From positions 186,722,948 through 186,786,947 of the forward strand of contig JAVHZZ010000005.1 in NCBI GenBank assembly GCA_036250195.1: 64,000 nucleotides of DNA. Direction: 5' to 3'. The notes under the pieces are model-generated. The model searched no databases, was not told the origin of the DNA, and saw nothing but the letters and a program-made list of their open reading frames with translations. The DNA is from Mixophyes australis. Taxonomy: Eukaryota > Chordata > Amphibia > Anura > Limnodynastidae. Each line of letters starts with the position of its first letter. Position 1 is the first letter of the stretch. The position numbers were made by a program, and so were the translations under genes. Below are positions 57,296 through 64,000 of the stretch, piece after piece.

Positions 57296-60141
57296 TTAAG
57301 TGGATGGTTGGTAGGCCTTAAGGAACAGGTGAGTTTTAAGTGCCCGCTTGAAGGAGCACAGATTGGGTGAGAGACGAATGGAGCGAGGGAGGTCGTTCCA
57401 GTGGAGGGGTGCAGCACGGGAGAAGTCTTGGATTCTAGAGTGGGAAGAGGTGATCAGAGTGGAGGAGAGGCGGCGATCATTGGCCGAGCGCAGGGAGCGG
57501 GCGGGAGTGTGAATGGAGAGGAGGCTAGAGATGTAAGGGGCAGTAGACTGAGAGAGAGCCTTGTAAGTGGTGGTGAGGAGTTTGAAAATGATTCTGTAGG
57601 GGAAGGGGAGCCAGTGTAAGGAAAGACAGAGAGGGGAGGCAGAGGAGGAGCGGCGTGAGAGGAAGATGAGTCTTGCAGCCGCATTGAGTATAGAGCGGAG
57701 GGGGGAGAGACGGGAGTGGGGGAGGCCAGTAAGGAGGAGGTTGCAGTAGTCGAGACGGGAGATGATGAGGGCATGGATGATAGTTTTGGTGGCATCTTGA
57801 GAGAGGAAGGGACGGATGCGGGCAATGTTATGGAGTTGGAAGCGACAGGCTTGGGCAAGGGATTGAATGTGGGGGGCAAAAGAGAGAGAGGAGTCGAGAG
57901 TGACACCTAGGCAGCGGAGTTGGGTGACAGAGGAGATAGTGGAGTTGTTAACAACGATAGAGAGGTCATGGTGAGAAGGGAGCCTGGGTGGGGGAAAGAC
58001 AATGAGTTCGGTTTTGGAGATGTTAATTTTAAGAAAGCGAGAGGACATCCAGGATGAGATGGCTGAGAGGCAGTCAGTTACACAAGAGAGGAGGGAGGAG
58101 GAAAGATCAGGAGAAGAGATGTAGAGTTGAATATCATCAGCATATAGGTGATACTGAAGACCGAAAGAGGAGATGAGAGCCCCAAGGGAGGAAGTATAGA
58201 GCGAAAAGAGTAAAGGGCCAAGAACAGAGCCCTGAGGGACTCCAACAGGGAGAGGGGAGGGGGTGGAGGAAGAACCAGACGTGGATACGGAGAAGGAGCG
58301 ATTAGCAAGGTATGAGGTGAACCAGGCATGGACAGAGCCAGAGAGGCCGAGTGAAAGAAGAGTTTGCAGTAGGAGGGGATGGTCCACGGTGTCGAAGGCT
58401 GCGGAGAGGTCAAGGAGGATGAGTATGGAGTAGTGACCCTTGGATTTGGCTGATAGGAGATCATCGGTAACTTTAGCCAGGGCTGTTTCAGTGGAGTGGA
58501 GGGGGCGGTAGCCGGATTGGAGAGGGTCAAGGAGGGAGTTGTCAGAGAGGTGTCTGGTGAGGCGGCTGCAGACAATCCGCTCAAGTAATTTGGAGGCATA
58601 TGGGAGAAGAGAGATAGGGCGGTAGTTAGCAAGAGAGGTGGGGTCAAGATTGGGTTTCTTAAGGATAGGGGAGATAAGAGCATGTTTGAATGAGGATGGG
58701 ACAACGCCAGAGGAGAGTGATAGGTTGAAGAGGTGTGCGAGGTAGGAGCAGGCAGTAGGAGAGAGAGAGCGAAGGAGGTGGGAGGGGATGGGATCAAGAG
58801 GACAGGTAGAGGGTGGAGAGGAAAGAATAAGGGAGCGAACTTCTTCACCTGATGTGGGGATGAAGGAGGACCACAGCTGGTTGATGGCAGGAGGTGAAGC
58901 GGTGATGGGGGGAGAGTGGTGGGAGGAGGAGATGTTGCGTCTGATGGCTTCAATTTTGGAGGAGAAAAAGGAGGCGAAGTCAGACGCAGAGAGGGAAGGC
59001 GGGACAGTGGGAGGGGGGGGGAGAGGAGGGAGTTGAATGTGGCAAAGAGGCGGCGGGGGTTGGAGGACTGAGAAGAGATGAGCGACTTGAAGAAGGATTG
59101 TTTAGCGAGGGACAGGGCAGAGCAGAAAGAGGAGAGGATGAATTTGAAGTGAAGGAAGTCAGCCAGGGAACGAGATTTCCTCCAGAGGCGTTCAGCTGTA
59201 CGAGAGCACTTTTGGAGGGAGTGGGTGAGTTTGGAGTGCCAGGGTTGGGGAGTAAGGCGACGACGGCGGATAGAAGAGGCCGGGGCGACGGTGTCCAGGG
59301 CAGTAGTGAGGGATTGGTTGTAGAGAGAGGACGCCTGATCTGGGCAGGCCAGAGAGGGAAGGGGTGATAGGAGAGTTTCAAGAGAGGCAGAGAAGGAGAT
59401 GGGGTCAATAGCGTCAAGGTTGCGCCTGGTGAGGGTGGCTTTAGGCGAGGTGGGAGAAGGGGAGGAGGACAGAGAGAAGGAGAGGAGATGGTGGTCAGAG
59501 AGTGGGAAGGGAGAGTTGGAGAAGTCAGAGAGATCACAGAGGTTAGAGAAGACAAGGTCGAGGGAGTGACCAAGACAGTGGGTAGGGGAGGAGGTCCACT
59601 GAGTGAGGCCAAGGGAGGAGGAAAGAGTGAGAAGTTTTATGGTGGCAGGGTCAGTACAGTTGTCAACAGGGATGTTGAAGTCACCCAGTATAATGGAGGG
59701 CAGGTCAGAGGAAAGATAGTGGGGGAGCCAGGCGGCGAAGTTGTCGAGAAAAAGAGAGGTAGGGCCAGGGGGACGGTAGATGACGGAGACACGGAGGTGG
59801 ATGGGGGAGAAGAGCCGAATGGAGTGGACTTCAAAGGAGGAAAAGGAGAGGGAAGGTAGAGTAGGTATGACCCGAAAAGTGCAGTTAGGGGATAGGAGGA
59901 GGCCCACTCCCCCTCCTGGACGCTCGTCTGGTCTGGTGGAGTGGGTGAAAGAGAGGCCCCCATAGGAGAGAGCGGCAGGAGAGGCAGTATCAGAAGAAGT
60001 GAGCCAGGTTTCAGTTATGGCAAGAAGATTAAGAGAGTTAGAGATGAAGAGGTCGTGAATGGAGGACAGTTTGTTACAGACAGACCTAGAGTTCCAGAGG
60101 GCACACGAAAAAGGGAGGGACGAAGAAGAGGAGATATGCAT
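57296..60141 (-). pseudogene. L2 ORF2: endonuclease and reverse transcriptase, one frameshift
   Basis: The N-terminal AP-type endonuclease shows LWNSRSVCNK, LAITETWLTSS (catalytic Glu), VSVIYRPPG, IILGDFNIPVD, HSLDLVFSNL and LSDHHLLSF, all hallmark residues. The RT shows [43 protein letters not shown] (catalytic YADD), [10 protein letters not shown], then [20 protein letters not shown] and [11 protein letters not shown], ending ...KAYQPST. About 949 codons would be normal. Translation is broken once, at a nine-G run (59013-59021 on the plus strand), where the frame shifts near residue 377. Otherwise open, so it is either a recently dead copy or a homopolymer sequencing error. The start at 60141 is the first Met before the endonuclease, and an upstream start is possible. 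Confidence 0.85.
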
Positions 60142-60399
60142 TAGATTGTCAGGGTTGATGGAGCGAGGGGGGGGGGTGAGAGATAGGATAGAGAGATATG
60201 GGCCCTTGGCGGGGGCTGGGGGAGAGGATGGGTATAGGAAAGGAGCGAGGCGGCATGATGACAGACAGGGGAATAAGAGAACGGCTGGAGGAAGCGGGGA
60301 GGAGAGGGGGAGAAGTACAGAGAGGAGGGCAGCGGTAGGGAGTCCGAAGTGGAACAGATCAAATTAGAAGCGGAGACAAAGCAGTGAAACCAATGAAAG

Positions 60400-61000
60400 C
60401 AATGTGGACAATGTAAAAGGAGAAGAGCAGTGGCAGAGCAATAACAATGTGAAGTGGAGGAGAATGAAATCACGATCAAGCGGTGTAGACAATGTAAAGT
60501 GGGGAACAAAAATAAAGGTGGAATAAATAAAATAAATAGATAACTTAAATAGATAGGCGGTGGGGTGAAATTAATGAGATATAATAATGATCACGATTTA
60601 AGCAGTGACAACAATGTACAGTGGGGAACAGTAGAATAAAGGTGGAATAAATAAAATAAATAGAATAAATAGATTAACTTAAGTAGATTGAAGTCACGAT
60701 CTAAGCGGTGTAGACAATGTACTGTGGGGAACAATAAAATAAGGTGGAGTAAATAAAATAAATGGATTAGCTTAAATAGATTGGTGGTGTGGTGAGCAAT
60801 GAGGACAATGTACAGTGGGGAACAATAAAATAAAGGTGGAATAAATAAAATAAATGGATAGGTGGTATGGTGAAATGAATGAAAAACACAGTGAAATGAA
60901 TGAAAATACAATCTAAGCAATGGAGAGTGGGTAATACTAAAATGAAAAGTGGGAAAAATAGATAAAAATTAAATTAAATAAATGGATTGGTGGTATGATC
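60400..61000 (-). repeat. Degenerate tandem repeats in the L2 5' region
   Basis: Five or six units of ~90-120 bp share GACAATGTA(C/A)AGTGGGGAACAA, AAATAAAGGTGGAATAAAT and AATAAATGGAT. They begin near 60490, 60606, 60711 and 60802, with poorer units at both ends. They lie directly upstream of ORF2 on the minus strand, where promoter monomers occur in some LINEs. Promoter activity is inferred only. Confidence 0.75.
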
Positions 61001-61915
61001 AGATGAAACACAACAAAAGGCAGTGAGGGCTACAGAGTGCAGGTACCGGGAGAGTTTGGGAGAGTTCCAGGTAATCACAGGAGCAGGAGTAGTTTGTGGG
61101 GACCAGCGTTCAGGAGCAGGAGGGTCCAGGGTTGTCAGAGATCCTGAGGGACAGGCCAACGGACCAGAGTTCAGATGGATGAACAGCCGGAGCAGTGAGG
61201 ACGCCTCAGGAATCGGAGTAGCTGGAGGTCATGGGAGACAGCACTGGAAGGGAAACCGCAGGACTGGAGGAGAACAGCAGCGTCAGGACTGGAGGGCAGG
61301 AAGAGGCCACTGGAACAGAGCAACAGGAGACCACAGGATTGGCAGCCAGAGAGATGGTTACAGAGTGGCATCAGAAGGCACCGGACAGGAGGATCCGCAG
61401 CAAGAGAGCTGGTAACAGAGCAGCAGGAGTCAGGGACCGCAGGCAGGAGGATCAGCGACCAGAGGACTTGAAGGGGATCAGCAGCACGTGGAGGCTGGAA
61501 GCGGCGTCGTGGAGGTCCAGAAGACTGCAGGAGTCATCACCCGGTGAGGAGATCCGCGGCACATGGAGGCTGGAAGCGGCGTCCAGAAGACTGCAGGACC
61601 CGGTGAGTAGAACAGATACGGAGCAGGAATGGTGGGTGCAGGAAGGCAGCAGGTTGCAGGCGGGCCAGTAGACAGCAGTAGACAGCAGTTAGCTGAGCGG
61701 AGGAGTCCGGAGTGGCCGGGGATTGAGGCCGAAGCCACGGCCCAGAGTGGAGACGGCAGGCGGCAGGGAGATGCATCAAGGGAGGCGGAAGTCACCAGGA
61801 ATCGGCATCAGGTAAGGAGGCAGAGGAGGCAGGCATCTCCGAGAATGAATGCGGGGCCCATAAGGTTTGCAGGCTGGGCTCCAACGGAGAGCACGCAGGA
61901 CACGTCTGTCCTCAG
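61001..61915 (-). promoter_or_regulatory. GC-rich leader upstream of L2 ORF2 (putative 5' UTR)
   Basis: GC-richer than its surroundings with several internal repeats (AGGCTGGAAGCGGCGTC at ~61494 and ~61568; CAGCAGTAGACAGCAGT near 61674). No coding frame with a recognisable domain. Its place between the L2 monomers and chromovirus protease makes it the likely 5' end of the LINE, but independent copies are needed to prove this. Confidence 0.4.
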
Positions 61916-62476
61916 AGCTGTAGAGTCAATGGTCTAGTAGTGATTCTACAAGGAACAGCAGATCTTCCAGATTTGATTGTAGGGAGACATCTTCTGAAAC
62001 ACTGAGTACCCCAAGAGGTAACCTGGGCTGAATTCCAGTCGAATTGAGGTGCATGGAGTCTGAGCCAAGGCAACCCCAGAATGACAAAATTAATAGACTG
62101 GGAAAGGACCAATAACTCAATCCACTGCGAATGTAGCACCCCTACTGTCAGTCGAATAGAAGAGGTGATCCGGGAGACAGAACCATTGGTAACCCGGTTA
62201 CCATGCACTGCAGTGAGGTATAACCGCTAAGGCAGATCTTTAGTAGGAATGTGGAGCTGAGAATCCAAAGTGGCAGATATGAAGTTCCCTGCAAAGTCGG
62301 AGTGCACAAAGGCAGAGATCAAGAAGGGGCAATCAGAAGTATCCAGAGTGATATAGAGAAATCTGAACCTGCAGGGGTATATGGAGTAGTGAACTTGACT
62401 ACTAGATCAGCCTCCCTGTTACCGCCAAGGGTTCACCGGGTCCTTTAGTAGACATAGACACATATACAGAGTATAC
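61916..62476 (-). pseudogene. Chromovirus gag start and protease
   Basis: Just inside the 5' LTR a minus-strand ATG at 62455 opens MSTKGPGEPLA, comparable with the gag start of the young element (MDSPGEPPAK). Stops follow, and most of gag is deleted. From ~62310 the protease reads AFVHSDFAGNFISATLDSQL, where the catalytic DSG is HSD, then LTVGVLHSQWIELLVLSQSI and VILGLPWLRLHAPQFDWNSA, a conserved chromovirus protease end. A stop separates the two parts. The L2 begins where the linker to RT would follow. Confidence 0.75.
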
Positions 62477-63139
62477 TGTCACAAGTCACAGGGGCTGATA
62501 TTTGTGCTGCTAAGCTAGGAGGCTCGGAGTCTAAACACACCCCTAGTCTTCGCCAGGGACCCCCGCAAGGGAGTTTGGAGTTTGCTGCAATGGACGTGCA
62601 GGTCACAGTCCTCCAAGCTAGCTATCAACGGAGTGGGTGGTGAACAGATATGGTCGTGCAGGCAGAGGTCAAACTGTACTGGCAAACGTGGTATCAAAGG
62701 GTAAGGCAAATTGGAGTCAGCAAGCCAAAGGTCAGATACAGCGGGAGCAATCAGGCCGAAGGGAGATCCAGAAACAAAACCAGGGAGAGCCAAGTCGGTA
62801 CACAGGAGGTCAGTCTGAAAGCAGGGAAACAGGCTGGAACGCTGGACCATAGGAATACATAGATACTCTGGCATCTACCTAGTGTTAGAGGCAGGATTAA
62901 ATAGTGGAGCCCAATCCCTGATTGGTGGCAGTGGAGGCGGCGGCCCGGACAGCTGACCACCGACAGGAAGTGCAGAGAAGCTTCCCATTGCTAGAAAACG
63001 GAGACGCGAGCAGACACACATACACACAGCAATCCTGAGGAGAGAGGACAGCGTCCAGCTGTCTAGCAACAGACCGCTGCCAGCAGAGAAAGGCGTCTGT
63101 CCCTGGTACTGATGGTGAGTGCGGGGACGGCGCCTGACA
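62477..63139 (-). mobile_element. 5' LTR of the old chromovirus
   Basis: TGTCACAAGTCACAGGGGC to GGCGCCTGACA on the plus strand. It aligns along its length with 44961-45631 but with many substitutions, so it is old compared with the identical LTRs of the element at 46747-49197. The right flank GTAGT (63140-63144) nearly repeats GCAGT at 44956-44960, supporting both LTRs belonging to one original insertion. Confidence 0.8.
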
Positions 63140-63184
63140 GTAGTACTGTGCAGTTACTAAATATGAGAAATAAAAGTAATAATA

Positions 63185-63610
63185 ATAACCTAGAACACTA
63201 AACCTGTTGACAGTCAGAATGTCGACATTCAGAATGTTGACAGGTTCAATATCTCTAGGTGGTTATAATGGTGACATTGTGACTGTTGACAGGTAGTAAA
63301 TTTCACAGTCCCGATGTCATGTTCAAATGGCAATGCCACCGCCAGCTGGCGGACCAGCTGGCAATACAGCTGCTGGACCTGCCAGCACAATACAGTAAAT
63401 AATACAGTAAAATAAATTAAATAAGATGTCAATACATACATTTAAAAAACAGTGTCCTCACTTGGCAACCACAAGTGTCAGCATGCCCTGGCACTCAGAC
63501 CCTGCTGGGACCTGTAGTGCACCAAGACAAAATGTAAATAAAACACACACACCCTGTTTAAAAAATAACTTGTAGTACTCACCAACATAAAGGGCCTTTA
63601 TCTGTAATCC
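63185..63610. repeat. TGTCGACATT-type interspersed repeat (partial)
   Basis: Phrases CTGTTGACAGTCAGAATGTC, GACATTCAGAATGTTGACAG and GTGACTGTTGACAGG form short direct and inverted repeats. A GC-rich CCAGCTGGCGGACCAGCTGG palindromic block follows near 63343-63362. It is probably part of a DNA transposon whose ends I cannot place. Confidence 0.4.
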
Positions 63611-64000
63611 ATGCTTGTACGTAAATTATATCCAGGAATCTTGCAGCTTGAAACGTAAAAAACGAGCTGGAGGAAGAGGAGTGTAAATAAAGAGTTCAGT
63701 TTGTGATAGAGATGGTCTGGCGCCTAAATTATTTTGACTTTTATTGCACTGCACGACAAGTGACATCCCCAGTGTCCAACTACTTACAAAGAAACACCTG
63801 CTTGGGCAGGGATCTCCTGGTCATTTACACCCATGCCCATCAGCTAGCCAGGGTTTGAGAAAGAGGTGCACTGTGTAACCTTTGCACCCCACCTACACAC
63901 AGTGACTTGGGGTTACAGTATGGGGAATAAGACAGATGACATGTTTAACAAAAATCATAAATTTATGGTGATATTGTATTAAATTTTAAGTCAAATAAGG
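63611..64000. other. No gene recognised
   Basis: Includes a stretch near 63750-63855 resembling the repeat at 16666-16830. No coding evidence up to the window edge. Confidence 0.4.

Larger units (their letters stand above)
56975..61915 (-). mobile_element. Near full-length L2 LINE inserted in chromovirus pol
   Basis: The minus-strand element ends at 56975 in (AAT)n after a 3' UTR (57295-56990) carrying GGCGCCTAACAAATAAACG. ORF2 occupies 60141-57296. Upstream are a degenerate tandem array (60400-61000) and a GC-rich leader to about 61915, where chromovirus protease sequence resumes. It therefore lies in the linker between chromovirus protease and RT. No ORF1 was recognised. The exact 5' boundary and TSD could not be fixed, and part of 61000-61915 might belong to another element. 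Confidence 0.75.

Noticed and set aside
58078..59010. Second half of the 687-residue frame as a separate Ser/Pro-rich protein
   Set aside because: After the nine-G run the frame is the wrong phase of L2 ORF2. The true RT continues in another frame.
62477..63139. Independent solo LTR unrelated to 44961-45631
   Set aside because: Gag start and protease of the same strand adjoin it, and outer flanks GTAGT/GCAGT nearly match. One interrupted element is the simpler reading, although old solo status cannot be fully excluded.

Overview
The window is a non-coding, transposon-packed stretch of a vertebrate nuclear genome, most likely an amphibian (probably a frog). This rests on the mix of elements: an L2-type LINE with a near-complete ORF2, L1/Tx1-like and Penelope-like fragments, several Ty3/gypsy lineages, tRNA-headed SINEs ending in GAT repeats, and many palindromic MITEs and small hAT elements with intact target-site duplications (TSDs). 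I recognise several of the MITE motifs from frog genomes, but no database was searched. I found no convincing host exon, tRNA, rRNA or functional snRNA. Every substantial reading frame that can be interpreted belongs to a mobile element.

1-30 kb is mostly AT-rich unique sequence with scattered short elements. These include a solo LTR (992-1865), hAT-type elements (3067-3648, 12766-12912, 19731-19811, 22514-22699, 24683-24838), Harbinger-like or related palindromic MITEs (2798, 12080, 13674, 22047, 27202, 28376), a SINE (13908), an LTR that lost its promoter core (14341-14819), and minisatellites of 36, 30 and 100 bp period. 29.9-42.3 kb holds a Penelope-like fragment with a GIY-YIG domain, a retroposed sequence with a U2 snRNA-like 5' head and matched TSDs (30718-31474), a second SINE, an L1-like reverse transcriptase split by a 1.87-kb solo LTR (33597-35465), and a 3.15-kb hAT-type element with a perfect 8-bp TSD that carries a large CT/GT minisatellite (39133-42279).

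45.0-63.1 kb is a nest of insertions inside one old minus-strand Ty3/gypsy chromovirus. Its outer LTRs are 44961-45631 (3') and 62477-63139 (5'), with near-matching 5-bp TSDs. In its 5'-to-3' order the chromovirus shows a gag start, protease, RT, RNase H, integrase zinc finger, integrase core and chromodomain. It is interrupted by (a) an L2 LINE with tandemly repeated 5' sequence (about 56975-61915); (b) a Gmr1-like element (about 49425-55445) with a SCAN-like gag domain and a protease followed by integrase, itself broken by an LTR and an L2 fragment; and (c) a very young non-autonomous LTR element (46747-49197) with two identical 1032-bp LTRs, a perfect CCTAG TSD and only the start of gag. 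The last 860 bases hold a further repeat and otherwise nothing recognisable.

Nothing here works together as a host pathway. The biology is the layered history of insertions, deletions between short repeats, and expansion of simple repeats inside transposons.
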